DNA from: Myrmaecium sp. VS I D KN 1
Lineage: Eukaryota; Ascomycota; Dothideomycetes; Valsariales; Valsariaceae
Direction of reading: 5' to 3'
NCBI GenBank assembly: GCA_019775845.1
Contig: JADQAV010000026.1
Span: 186,001-250,000, forward strand
Length of the DNA stretch: 64,000 nucleotides
In this document: positions 47,196 through 58,182 of the stretch, one piece after another
How the letters are laid out: every line of letters starts with the position of its first letter
Numbering within the stretch: the stretch's first letter is position 1
Made by a program: the position numbers and the translations under genes
The notes under the pieces: model-generated
The model's database searches: none
Seen by the model: only the letters and a program-made list of their open reading frames with translations
What the model was told of the DNA's origin: nothing

Positions 47196-47200
47196 CCAAT
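47196..47200 (+). promoter_or_regulatory. CCAAT box near the MCM2 ACGCG pair
   Basis: AACCAATGAG contains a CCAAT core 12 bp from the ACGCG pair. It is a possible HAP/CBC-complex site; inferred from sequence only. Confidence 0.3.
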
Positions 47201-47859
47201 GAGGCTTAGCGTTGTCTACAGCTAGCCAACCATCGGGCAGCGTCCCTCCAGGTTCTCCTGTCTGCTTTCGCACCGAGTCCAGTGACTTGATACAAGATGT
47301 GAAATAAGGTGCGGAAGATATCGCATCAGATACTATGAATATTCTTGGATAGCATCTTCACGAGGAGGCGCCTGCAAAAGCTCTTGCTTTGGCTTGCAGT
47401 TGGGATGCACTCAGCGGAAGCTTGCCCCCAGAGAGAATTGTACTGTATTACGACATACGGTATATCGCCACGATGTCTGGTGACGAGACCGTCCAGGTCC
47501 TTCTCGTACAGTATGGTCAAGTTTCGTCTTTTGCTGCTCTATAAGAAACTTCAATAGAATCGACACCGGGTGCTCTGTTTCATTGCGAAGCAGTGCAGTG
47601 CTTGATGCAGGCCTATCTATTCTACGACCCGCTAGCGCCTGGGAACATGCCCGGAAGGGTCCGCCGCGGACGCGTCGAGCCCTCCATTAACTATCGTCGC
47701 TGATCTCCTCACATCACATATGCGCCGCATGCATTGTTCAGAAACTCTATAACTGTCATACTTAGTGGCCAGGTGCCGAAAGCCAAGCTCCAATCGCCCA
47801 ACTTGCTGCGTCCTTCTGTCCTGCTTCGAAACCCGGAGCCGTCGTCGTCGCAAGTGGCC

Positions 47860-49618
47860 ATGTCGAACCTCGCGAATGGTGCCGGACACGGCGAAGGAAC
47901 AGCACAACCTGCGACCCTCGTGCGATCGAACAGTATTTCACATGCTTCCGAGGCCTCGGAAACTGCAGCTGAGTGCGTATCCATGATGCCATAAAAGAGT
48001 GGAACGGCCCTACTCACGCGAATAACTCAAAGCTTCATTCGAAATCAGATCCAGCTCGAGGCCGATGCGCGGGAGGCCCTTCCCTACGTAAGTCTAGTCA
48101 CAGCCTACAGAAGGGGCAAGTTACTTATATCCTTAGCAATTCGACGAATGCACCAAACCACTCGGTCCTCTTCGACAGACGCTCTTCTCATGCCTGACAT
48201 GCAACCCTCGACCCGCGAACCCCGCCGATGCCTATAATCCTGCTGGCTTGTGCTATGCATGTTCCATATCTTGCCACGGCGAGCACGAACTGGTGGAGTT
48301 ATTCACCAAGCGCAACTTCGTCTGCGATTGCGGTACCACACGACTGCCTGCGACATCGCCATGTACGCTGAGAGTCAACGAAGCGACGGGGAGGAAGGGC
48401 GACGTACACTCGGAGGAACCGGCGCCTACGAATCGGTATAACCAGAACTTTCAAAATCGGTTTTGCGGATGCGGTGGTGACTATGACCCGCATTCGGAGA
48501 CTGGAACCATGTTCCAGTGTCTGGGCCTTGGAACGGTGGAAGAAGGCGGTTGTGGCGAGGACTGGTGGCATCCGGAGTGTGTTATCGGCCTCGACCGCGA
48601 ACAATACAAGAAGGATATAGAAGCAGCAAAGCTTGCGAAGACCAATAAAACCCGTACCGAGCAGGCTCTGGGTACGATTGCCGAGGAACCGACCGAGGAC
48701 GGAGTAAGTCGGGAGCCGCAGGACACGGAAGAAAATATCAATGATGCGACATCAGGCCGCTCTCAAGCCGAAGCAGGAGAGTTGGAAGATACTGATGAGG
48801 ATCCGCCCTTGCCCCCCGGATTTCCTCAAGAAGACGAGTTTGAGGCTTTCCTCTGCTACAAATGCACGGAGGCGTTCCCATGGATCAAACGATACGCTGG
48901 TGCAGACGGTTTCTTGCCTCCTGTATTCTACAGACCCAATCCGTCAGCGGAGGCTTTGGAAGACGACGAGGCGCCCAAAAATGGCGAAGACCCAACGATA
49001 ACCACAGATGATTCATCCTCTCGCAAACGCAAGGCTTCTGAGGACCCTGATGGCGGTGCATCGCAGAAGCGCCAAAAGAGTGTTGATCCCTCATCCAACC
49101 CAGCGTCTGATCGAGACGCATCTGCCTCTGCACCCGCCACTTGCAAACTCCCTCCCGCTGGGGAGAACACAGCTAGGCGCCTTTCCCTATTCCTTCGCGC
49201 CGACTTCAGGGATCATCTCTGCCGCTGCATCGATTGTTTCCCGAAGCTGAAGCCCCATCCACAGCTCCTGGAAGAGGAAGAGACGTACGAACCCCCGGTA
49301 AGCGAGGACGGTTCGCAGGTGGGCGGGCAGTCAGCCGGCACCGGAAGCCTCCTCGATCGCGGGGAAGCGGCGTTCAGCAACATGGATCGCGTTCAAGCGA
49401 TCGAGGGAGCTCTGGCGTACGCGCACCTGAAGGATGCGGTGAAGAACTTCCTGAAACCCTTTGCGGAAAGCGGGAAGGCTGTCGGTGCGGAGGATATCAA
49501 AGCCTACTTTGAGAAGCTGAGGGGTGACAGCGAAGCGATCAAGCAAGCGGCAGCAGGGGCGCAGGGGGGCCGTGATGACGGGGCAGGCGATAGTCGAAAG
49601 GAGCAGGGCGGGTATTGA
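47860..49618 (+). CDS. UBR7: UBR7/Mlo2-type UBR-box and PHD-finger protein
   Basis: Three exons, 47860-47972, 48033-48087 and 48137-49618, encode 549 residues. After a disordered head and the conserved ADFIRNQIQLEADAREALPY segment comes a UBR box (SCLTC ... CYACSISCHGEHELVELFTK, then FVCDCGT), then a Cys/His-rich PHD-like module (FCGCGGDYD ... MFQCLGLG ... CGEDWWHPECV). The middle third is acidic and Ser-rich with nuclear-signal-like SRKRKASED and QKRQKS. A conserved block (LFLRADFRDHLCRCIDCFPK) follows, and the end is Gly/Asp-rich. In animals UBR7 is reported as a histone H2B ubiquitin ligase and histone chaperone; the fission yeast relative is Mlo2. It lacks the RING and ClpS parts of UBR1, so its N-degron role is uncertain. 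The exon 2 splice phases were chosen from the conserved ADFIRNQ start. Confidence 0.92.
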
Positions 49619-50214
49619 TGTCTGGGCATTTTACACAGAAATGTATGTTAAAGCAATTTTGCTGCACGATGGCTAATGTTTGAATGTTGCTGGCAATTGC
49701 AATGTAATCTCTGATTTCAATGATCAGTGAAGCTCGTACGTGTTCAAGGCAACTCCAGCCTAACCTACTCCTCAGCCTTGCGGAGGTTGGTTTGCGTAGC
49801 GCACGGATCCCGGCGCTGCGGCGCCACGCGCCCTGTCGGTATGACCGGGCGCGGTCGGATCTGATAATTGAAGATGATCAGATAACGATGAGATGCTCAG
49901 CGCAAGGCTGGATCATCCATGAGGTCAAGAAAAGTGTCGGATAGCCATTCTGATCACGAATATCTCTTCAACGGTCACAGCTGAAATGTAAAGGGGGTGA
50001 TGGCTAGCTACACGAGACCCGGCGGCACGGAGTTAGAAGGAAGACAGACGAAGAACTCGGCCGAGCTTGCGCTCTCCGACTCCGATTTTGGTTATAAGCA
50101 CAGCCAACCCGCCCCGGATGGCTTGATAATCTGCGCGACGCTGCTTTCTCCGCGAAAGCGTCCTCCGTCCGCTATCGGATCTTTCAAGCCCATTCCTGAG
50201 CACCGGAAGCAGCG
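49619..50214. promoter_or_regulatory. Intergenic region upstream of the AIF2-like gene
   Basis: 596 bp. Contains the UBR7 3' flank and presumably the promoter of the next gene. A GC-rich imperfect palindrome (CGGCGCTGCGGCGCCACGCG, about 49811-49830) stands out; no known site recognised. Confidence 0.4.
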
Positions 50215-51586
50215 ATGTTGGAGTCCACATTTTTCATCTTTCGCGTATTGGGCGTTTACATACGTTTCTCGCTGACCCGGCTGCTCGGCTTCATCGCCTC
50301 CATTCCGCGTCGCATCACATACAAGCCCACCGACGCACCGAAGAATGTCATCGTGCTCGGCGCCTCCTTCGCCGGCTATCACTGCGCGAAGAAGCTCGCT
50401 TCCACGCTGCCATCTGGCTACCGGGTCGTGGTGATCGAGAAGAACAGCCACTTCCAGTTTACCTGGGTATTCCCGCGGTTTTCCGTCATCTCCGGACACG
50501 AATGGAAGGCATTCGTCCCGTACGGAGGTTATTTTGATGGCGTCCTAGGGCTTGGTGGAGCGCCTGCAGGAAGCTACCAATGGATCAAGGGCAAGGCTGT
50601 ACGGGTGGATGCGCATGCGGTTCATCTGGAATCCGGAGAAAGCGTGGCTTACGAATACCTTGTGCTGGCAATGGGGGCAACGGCTGAGATGCCGTCGAGG
50701 CTGGGTGTAGCCGACAAGAGAGATGGGATCGCAGTCTTCAAGAGCATGCAGGAACGTGTCAGGAGCGCTGAGAATATCGTGGTTGTGGGTGGAGGCCCGG
50801 CAGGTGTGGAGTTGGCAACCGACATCATGTCGGCTTACAAGGACAAAAAGGTCACCCTGATCCACTCCAGAAGCCGACTGCTGCATAACTTTGGCGACAG
50901 GTTGCACAAGGAGACGATGAAAGTGATGGGTGAACTGGGTGTCCGCGTAATATTAGGACAACGGGCGAATCCTTACCTAGAAGGCGACGGGGTGGTTGAG
51001 CTGAAAGAGGGGGAGAAGATACCCTGTGACCTGTTTGTGCGTATATCTACGGATCGAGCCGAGGGAACCTTAGACTGATTGCACTATAGGTACGATGTAC
51101 AGGCCAGCGAGCGGCTACGGAGACGGTTGCTGAGTTTTGCGCGTCTGCGATCTCCGGATCCGGGCATCTGAACGTTAAGCCAACTCTGCAGGTGGACGTG
51201 AACGCCTTGACCAATGTCTATGCAGCGGGCGATATCATCGAGATTGGAGGAACGAAGAATGGCCGGTCTGCCACTCAACAAGCTGAAGTAGTGGCAGATA
51301 ATATTTGCCGAGCAATCCGAGGGAAACCATTAGCAAACTATCAACCCATGTGGTTGGAAGGGGGAATCGACATGTCCCTTGGTCTCGTAAGTCGCAGCTG
51401 ATGATCTGGCGGACTGGATTCTAACGCTTGTACCAGGACAAAGGAGTAATATTCTTGGAGGATGGGGAACAAAATCTTCTCATCCATAAGAAATCTACGG
51501 ACATTGCAATGAGAAGTAGCAATTGTTGGCGTTTGATGGGGGCCAAAACGTTCCGCAATGACGAAACCGAGCAGACCAAAGCCTGA
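50215..51586 (+). CDS. AIF2/FSP1-like FAD-dependent NAD(P)H oxidoreductase
   Basis: Three exons, 50215-51036, 51090-51386 and 51437-51586, encode 422 residues. A hydrophobic N-terminal segment (FFIFRVLGVYIRFSLTRLLG) could anchor it in a membrane. The FAD-binding motif (VIVLGASFAGYHCAKKLA) is at about residue 43, the NAD(P)H-binding motif (IVVVGGGPAGVELATDI) at about 190, and the second FAD motif (NVYAAGDI) in exon 2. This is the pyridine-nucleotide-disulphide oxidoreductase fold of AMID/AIFM2 and related type-II NADH dehydrogenases; animal FSP1 reduces quinones in membranes. Substrate here is unknown. Intron 1 was placed so that LF joins VRCTGQRAATETV, which restores the conserved TG block; a later AG (51101) would drop it. 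The C-terminal tail is short and hydrophilic. Confidence 0.85.
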
Positions 51587-52222
51587 AGCCCAGAGCTGAG
51601 AGCAGAATGGATACGCTTTTACTTGAACCAACAGCAGTCATCGAGATGAGGGTGTATTGCTCTGCGCATAATCAGATGGTTTGTAGGTAGTGGTGGACGC
51701 CCACGCGGTTGACAAAATAAAGGACCCATATCACCGATATCACTATTTCTCATACCTTATTAAATCAACCATAAGAGCCTATAAATAATAATAAGTCCTA
51801 AAATTATTCTTAAGATCGAATTCACTATATATAAGGTCTTTTTTTAGAAGAAAATCAAGGTAACTTATCCTGTTAGATTAATTGATTCTTCTTTCGCGGG
51901 GTCCCTTTTTTTGTCAACCGCGTGGACGCCCTGGCAGGGGCTCGGCGGAAAACCTGCGGAGCAGTCGGAGTCTGATTTCGCCGAAGGGACAGGTTGGCAC
52001 TTCCGACGGAGCTGGTGTAATGCGCGGGAGATAACAATAACTAGCATCTTCACAATCACTACTTTTCTTTCTGCACTTTTGCACTGCAACCCGCTTCACA
52101 CAAAAAAGCTCATGTAATCGGCTCTGATACCCGCCCTTGACCTGAATTGCTGCTTCAGTTACGAGACCAGCCTCGAATAGCTACCTTCCTTCACCTTGCG
52201 CAGGCTTGCGCGATCAAGCAGT
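51587..52222. promoter_or_regulatory. Intergenic region upstream of SCJ1, interrupted by the MITE
   Basis: 636 bp, of which about a third is the MITE. The MITE's right end lies 300 bp ahead of the SCJ1 start, so it sits within or just upstream of the likely promoter. I saw no recognisable unfolded-protein-response element. Confidence 0.4.
51703..51923. mobile_element. 221-bp MITE with 25-bp terminal inverted repeats and 8-bp target duplication
   Basis: The ends 51703-51727 and 51899-51923 are reverse complements over 25 bp with two mismatches (left ACGCGGTTGACAAAA..., right ...TTTTGTCAACCGCGT). The identical octamer GGACGCCC flanks both sides (51695-51702 and 51924-51931). The interior is AT-rich with no coding capacity. 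An 8-bp duplication suits a hAT-derived element; taking the ends as CGCGG...CCGCG instead gives a 9-bp duplication (TGGACGCCC, with one extra A on the left), which would suit Mutator-like elements. Intact ends and duplication suggest recent movement. Confidence 0.88.
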
Positions 52223-53589
52223 ATGTTACTGCTCCACGCCCTGCTTCTTCTCTTCCTTGCCACCTTGACATTATGTGCCGAGGATTACTATAAGGTAGGC
52301 GACTTGACTGGGAAGCCATTGTTCTGAGCAAGCTCTAACAACTGCCATATAGCTTTTGGGAATAGACAAAGATGCGTCGGACAAGGAGATCAAGAAAGCC
52401 TACCGCAGGCTGAGCAAGCAGTACCACCCGGACAAGAACCCGTACGTAATGCCAGAATGCACCTTCACCCTTTTGAAAAGCGTCTCCCTAACATTTAGCC
52501 AACAGCGGCGACGAAACCGCGCACCACAAATTTGTCGCGGTCGCCGAAGCCTACGAATGTCTCTCGGACGAGGAACTCCGACGTGTGTACGATCAATACG
52601 GCCATGAAGGGCTCGAACAGCACAAGCGCGGCGGAGGCGCCGGTCGAGGCCATCACCACGACCCCTTCGACCTGTTTTCGCGATTCTTCGGCGGCAGCGG
52701 ACACTTTGGCCACGGAGGCGAGCGCCGGGGCCAAAACATGGAGGTTCGCGTGGCGCTACCGCTCCGGGACTTCTACAACGGACGGGAAACCGAGTTCACC
52801 ATCGAGAAGCAGGCCATCTGCAGCGAGTGCGAGGGTAGCGGGTCCGAGGATGGGAAGGTGGACACATGTAACGTCTGTGGCGGTCGAGGGATGCGGATAC
52901 AGCGGCACCAGCTTGCGCCGGGCATGTTTCAGCAGGTGCAGAGCATATGCGACGCCTGTGGCGGCAAGGGCAAGAAGATCTTGCACCCGTGTCCGGTCTG
53001 CGGTGGGGCGAGGGTCGTTCGCGAACCGGAAACCCATCCGTTGCACGTTGAGCGAGGTATGCCCAAGGGCATCCAGATCACATACGAGAACGAAGCGGAT
53101 GAGAGCCCTGACTGGGTGGCCGGCGATCTTCACGTTCAGCTTGTGGAGCAGGAGCCCGAGGTAGGCACGGATGAAGACAGCAGGACGGACGGCACATTCT
53201 TCCGTCGCAAAGGAAACGATCTCGTTTGGAAAGAAGTACTATCGCTCAGGGAGGCTTGGATGGGCGACTGGACGCGGAATCTCACTCACCTAGACGGGCA
53301 TGTGGTCCGACTGTCTCGAAAGCGAGGGGAGGTGGTCCAGCCAAACCAGGTTGAGGTTGTCGAGGGAGAAGGCATGCCGATTTGGGTGGAAGGGAACCAT
53401 GACCCGACCGAACTGAAATTTGGGAACCTGCTGGTAGAATACGTTGTCGTTCTGCCAGACCAGATGGACAAAAGCATGGAAAACGAATTCTGGGAGGTCT
53501 GGGATAAGTGGCGCAGAGAAAAAGGGGTGGACCTGCAGAAGGATAACGAACGACTAGATGCCGAGGGAAGGGGGCATGATGAACTGTAG
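52223..53589 (+). CDS. SCJ1: ER-lumenal DnaJ chaperone (Scj1 type)
   Basis: Three exons, 52223-52294, 52353-52441 and 52506-53589, encode 414 residues. A signal peptide ([20 protein letters not shown]) starts the protein. The J domain follows ([20 protein letters not shown], with the HPD motif in QYHPDKNP and [18 protein letters not shown]). A Gly/His/Phe-rich linker leads to four CxxCxGxG-type zinc repeats ([32 protein letters not shown]), then the two substrate-binding barrel domains. The last four residues are HDEL, the yeast-type ER retrieval signal. Together these identify Scj1, which feeds unfolded clients to the ER Hsp70 Kar2/BiP. Both introns fall in the N-terminal part. Confidence 0.97.
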
Positions 53590-53712
53590 TATTAGAGAGG
53601 GGTGGACGGGCATCTGCCTCCAATGCGGTACTAAACAAATCATATAGAGATTATTCTTCTGGCTGCTCGAAGCCGCGGAGACCAAACGAGGGATTCAATG
53701 ACCATGCTTTAC

Positions 53713-55120
53713 TCAATTCCGTGATTCAGCCACGAGGATCCCGTAAGGGTCTCTATCTGCCTCGCTCACAGCTACTTCCACGGAGTCATCTTGCAGGACA
53801 TCCCTTAAGTCGCTATCGTCCGCTTCGCGGGCTTGCACTCTCAACGCGTCCCATTCCTGCCTCACCTGGTCCAAAAGCTGCTGCCTCAACACAGAATGCA
53901 GGAACCCACGCTCTGAGTTCGAGTGGAACAGGGTGATCACGCATTGCCCTTTCTCTATAGCCGCCAGCGCCTCATGGTGGGACAGCTCACCAGTGAAGAG
54001 CAAATCCACGTCAAGGCCCGCAAAGAGCGACCCGCCGCTGCCAGCACAGATGCCAATGCTACGGATCGTGATGTCCGACAAGGAAGCCCCTTGGGGTATG
54101 GCAATGGGGAAGCCCTTCGGGTTCCCCAGCCCCCGACCAATGCGCTCGATAATGGCGAGCAAGGGCTGGGGCCTATCGAACCGGACGATTCGGCCCATGC
54201 CCGCACCCGGGTAAGCGGGGTTGTTCAAGGCCCGAATCGAAGCACGGCTATGGGATATGACCTCACTGGATGTGCTCTGTCAGAAACACTGTACGCGAGT
54301 GTACGGATACTAAGGGATGAGTGCCTCACTTGTCTGCATCTGCGTGTTGTAGGGCGGCCTGAGAAGGATGGTGCTGGAGCATGAACACCGGCCTGTTCTT
54401 ATCTTGAAAAGGATCTTCCTGCGCTGTAGAGTTCGAGCTGCTTCGAATGGCGGAAGCATCCCGATCAGATTCGCGTTCCGATTGAGTGCTGGAGGCTGTT
54501 GTTGTAGCTCCAGTCACAATGTCTGCGAGCCAGTCACCGAGTCCACCGGCCGCCGCATCGACAGCGGTGTGGGGGGAGTAAACCTATACATTGCAACTCA
54601 GGAGGAGTGTTCGCGTGGATGAAGGAGAATAACCTACGCTAATTCCTTCCGCTGCTAGTCTCAGGAGCGATTGCTGCTGACTATTTTCCATGGTGATTGA
54701 CTTGAGACCTTTGAAGATGATCGGATCTACGCTTGGAGGCCGATCAGTTGCTGGTCGAGACGGCAGAGATACAACACGTACGGTACGCAACAATGATCGA
54801 GTCCTTCCGTCGGATAGCTTCATCTGCAACGGCTCTCGTAAGATCTACAGTAAGGAGCACGGAGTTCTTCTGTGGCCGCCGCGGAGTGAATGGAGCCTCA
54901 AGCGTAACTATTAACTCATTAGTTTGAGTCCAAGGGCGAGAGATTCAGCTAGGGGGTTCAGTACGGCCTGTGTTATCCCAGCTTTTGTCGGCCAGCTCTT
55001 CAGGATATCTTTCACATGTCAGTCATTGAACTAGGGAATGACAGATGATGGCTTGTACAGTTTTCTCATAGCATTAACTACGGCCCTCGTGAAGGGACTG
55101 GAAGTGGGTTGAGCAGTCAT
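53713..55120 (-). CDS. NIF3: NIF3-family (YbgI-like) dinuclear metal-centre protein
   Basis: Six exons (55059-55120, 54965-55008, 54782-54907, 54638-54726, 54330-54583, 53713-54274) splice to 378 residues, within the range of fungal NIF3 proteins. The N-terminal half has LYPEELADKSWDNTGL and NSVLLTVDLTRAVADEAI, followed by YHPIIFKGLKSIT with its metal-ligand His, and VYSPHTAVDAAAGGLGDWLA. The C-terminal half has RSIGICAGSGGSLF, FTGELSHHEALAA with the paired His, and ITLFHSNSERGF. These are the hallmark blocks of the family. The central 60 residues are a fungal-type disordered Ser/Thr/Glu insert. Biochemical role is unsettled; bacterial relatives are proposed metal-dependent hydrolases, and yeast Nif3 is mitochondrial. 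The exon 6 acceptor was taken as the second of two close AGs to keep frame. Divergent from BOL2. Confidence 0.92.
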
Positions 55121-55454
55121 GGCCAGGGAGCGTCTTAGGTTTTGCAAAAGCATAGATCGGTGCGAATGTAAGAGCTGTGCAATTGGTCTATATCAGCAAA
55201 AGGTGTGAGGATATAAATCCGAGCTTGGAGCTCAGGCACGTCAGGGTTCTTTGGATACCGGGATTGACCCGGCCCCGCTCCCTTATCAGATTTTAGCACC
55301 GATCTGCAGGGACGTCACGTCACTTTTCTTTGCGCGGGGCATCTGTACTTTTGAGCACAGTAAGCAAGACTACCGGTGAACCGCGCAAGGATACATAAAC
55401 ATTCGGCATTCACTGCAACTCCCAAACAGAGATTCTCTCATATTTTCTAGAATC
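55121..55454. promoter_or_regulatory. Bidirectional promoter region of NIF3 and BOL2
   Basis: 334 bp between two divergent starts. No iron-responsive GATA-type motif cluster was identified by eye. Confidence 0.4.
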
Positions 55455-55810
55455 ATGAGCGCCCGGACAGATAGCGAAGCGACTACCGTCCAAGTCTCCA
55501 CAGGTGTGACGCCCGAGCTCATCAGATCGAAATTGGCGGAGAAGTTGGATGCATCGCACGTACAGATTGAGGATCTCTCAGGTATGCGCCCCCTGACTGT
55601 ACAACTGTTGCCTCTGCTCACTCCGACATAGGCGGGTGCGGACAGATGTTCGAAGCCATCATCGTCTCACCGCAGTTCGCGAAGAAGACCACGCTTGCGA
55701 GACATCGCCTTGTCAATTCGGCTTTGAAGGAAGAAATCGCCGCTATCCACGCCTGGACCCCGAAATGCTTCACTCCGGAAGAGTTCCAACAGAAGTTCTC
55801 CCAGGCATGA
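55455..55810 (+). CDS. BOL2: BolA-like iron-sulphur assembly factor (BOL2/FRA2 type)
   Basis: Two exons, 55455-55581 and 55632-55810, encode 101 residues. The whole protein after a 17-residue head is a BolA domain: PELIRSKLAEKLDASHVQIE, GCGQMFEAIIVSPQF, RHRLVNSALKEEIAAIHAW, CFTPEEF. The Cys of GCGQ and the invariant His of IHAW are present; these are the residues that, with a monothiol glutaredoxin, hold a [2Fe-2S] cluster in Fra2/BolA2. This points to the cytosolic BOL2/FRA2 branch, which carries iron status to transcription factors in yeasts, rather than the mitochondrial BOL1/BOL3 branch; no targeting peptide is evident. The intron divides the domain at LSG/GCGQ. Confidence 0.93.
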
Positions 55811-56029
55811 TGGAATGCCCACGAATACCCCTCATAGAAAAGCGCAGCTCAACGGCACAGAGCTCCCGGCCCAAAAGGCTTCCCGCACGAACGGAACGAC
55901 CGAGGCGTACAACGCGAATTTGACAAGATTGGAAATACTTGCCTCGACTACTTATGACATTGTATCTGCCGAGTCAGTCATGGATGTGCAGATGTGTTTT
56001 ATACATCATGCTATCTATATATCAAGACA

Positions 56030-58182
56030 CTAGCTCAATAGCACTCTGATTTCCGCGCTCGTCCTAGGAAACAATTCCCTTAGCTTTGGCTTCATGACCT
56101 CTTGTCCCTCATTGTCCTTTTCAAGAAGGCCGACCTCATCTGCCATGATGATTTTCTCTTCCAGGGCCTCAAAATCCCCGCAGAATCTGTCCGCTGCCTG
56201 TTCGGTTATATCTTGAACCATTTTCGGGGTTTGAAGGCGCTTGATATTCTCCGTGGCGTCCATCAGTGCAGATGGCAGGAAGTCGTCAAGTGTCTGGCTG
56301 ACTGTGACGAGAGACTGCGGTTGGAATAGTGGCAATCTTAGTATTGAGGAAATGTCATCGGACTCCACTGCTTCAGCAACAGCATTAAGAAGAGGTCTCA
56401 AGCCTGAGCGCTCAAGAAAATACTCGTGCTGATGTGCCACTAGTTTCTGCCGATGCTCTTCGATGGTATCTTCCATTTCTGCGATCCGGTCGTCTGCGAA
56501 AGAGTAAGGTGAAAGCACAGATCTGGTTGCTAGCAGGCAATTGATCGCAAATATGTCATTGTCGGGTTCGGGCAGTTTCTTGAATAAATTTTCGCAGCCC
56601 TGGAGAAAAGGATCGAGTGCTTCTGCTAGAACCGGTTGGAACTCGATGTCAGGACTTCCAGAGGCTGCAAGTGATGTGTCATAGCTCTTGAGAAGACCTC
56701 TAAGCATCTCCAAAGCCTCCAGCAGGAATTCAGGGGGTGATAAGTCGGCTGGCGCAATCGCGAGCTCTTTGTGAACAGCGGCGACATGGTCACTCATATT
56801 GACTCTAAACTGTCGCATAGCAGATTCCTGGAGGCTAGCCAGAATGGTCAGAGTGTCAGACTCTTCACCCAGAAGTTTGGCGAAAGTCCCCTTGTAGAAG
56901 GCGATCAGATTCGCCATCTTGTAAGCCAGAGTAGCGTCCTCGTGGCCTTGGATGACTTGTTCGATACGTTGGCGCAGCAAGCGAGCCACGCCGCTCATGT
57001 CACGACTGATCAGCTGTTCCAGAGCTTTGCGGCCGTCGAAGACTTGAAGGTCTCCTTCATCCCGAGACCATGGTTCGCTTTCTAAGCCAGCTTGGATGCT
57101 TTTTGCTATCTCCTCGCCGTCCGAGATGAATAACACCTCCAAAGCCTCTCTTTCGGAGACCGTGGCAGAGTGAACCCATGCAAGCATATCGCCAACATAA
57201 CGAAGGGGATCGTGGGCATGAAGCTCAATGGGCTTCATAGTGGCGACGATCTCGCGTTTAGGAGCCTGCCCTGTCAGAGCGAAGTAGAATGAATTAGAGA
57301 GAATATCCTCTCTCGCTTCCGCAAAGGAATCGAGACAACTCTGGAACAGTGCGGGACGCTCTGCGAGTACACGAAGGGCCCGTCGTATTGAGGTGTTGAT
57401 TTGGGGATTTTCGAGATCCAGTGTCTTGAACTCTTTTTGTACCCAACGATAAAGCTTTTGGAAAGCGGCATTGAGCTGCCTCGAACTCTGTTCAAGCACA
57501 TCCAGGCCAAGGGTTTCGTGTTCAGTGCCCAGCAGTACCTGGCTGTCCTGGTGGATTTTCTTTACTCTAGTAAGAAGCTGGAAGAAGCGATCATCCACCT
57601 GCTCAGCGGCGGACGTCAGCGCAGACAGATCCTCATCTGACACGATGAAATGGGACCCGAATGCTTCCAAGATCTGTTGCTTTGTCTTAACGTGCTTCTG
57701 TTGGGTCATCAAGCCCGTTGCCTCTTCTAAAAAGGGCCCTGTTGCGCCCTCGGAGGCCGTTATATGGGCTCGCATGTCGATGCAGCACTTATTCAAGTTG
57801 GATATGGCATCTCCAATCCTCCTTAGTTGCTAGTGAAACTGTTAGTATCATCCTCAAGATGGTTCAGTGGCGCTATATGAACCTCTGCAACCAGCCCAAA
57901 GTCTTTCACAATTTCTCCATTGCAGTCGATGACTTCTTGTTGGATATCCAACCTAATTTGCCTGCGAGTCTCTTGGGTGTTTTGGACTTTACGGCTGTCA
58001 AGGATTTCTAAAACATCCCGGATTTCAAGATCGGCGTAAGATGTGGACAGAACACTTGTAATCCGGCTCGCAAGAGCACTGGAGCGCGGCGCAGGTGACC
58101 CTATTGGAGCCGGTGATGCAGAAGGAGAGATCCCGTCAATCGCAAGGCCTGAAGGCGACTGCTCGAAATACCCATTGGCCAT
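56030..58182 (-). CDS. COG6: Conserved oligomeric Golgi complex subunit 6
   Basis: Two exons, 57883-58182 and 56030-57829, encode 699 residues, a normal COG6 length. After a Ser/Pro-rich head come the coiled-coil region (RRQIRLDIQQEVIDCNGEIV, then QLRRIGDAISNLNKCCIDMR) and the conserved COG6 block (FLEEATGLMTQQKHVKTKQQ), with the helical-rod body following (NSFYFALTGQAP, PLRYVGDMLAWVHSATVSER). COG6 belongs to lobe B of the COG tether, which docks retrograde vesicles at the Golgi. The intron was placed at VAE/QLRRIG, using GTTCAT as donor and CACTAG as acceptor; this removes an in-frame stop and fits the family. The start is the first ATG of the open exon. It converges on BOL2 (219 bp) and diverges from ATG9. 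Confidence 0.92.

Larger units (their letters stand above)
46900..47859. promoter_or_regulatory. Intergenic region between divergent MCM2 and UBR7
   Basis: 960 bp. The MCM2-proximal part holds the paired ACGCG motifs and a CCAAT box described separately. A GT-AG-like leader intron ahead of MCM2 is possible (minus-strand GTGAGTACTG near 46995-47005) but not proven. The rest shows no repeat or gene. Confidence 0.4.
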
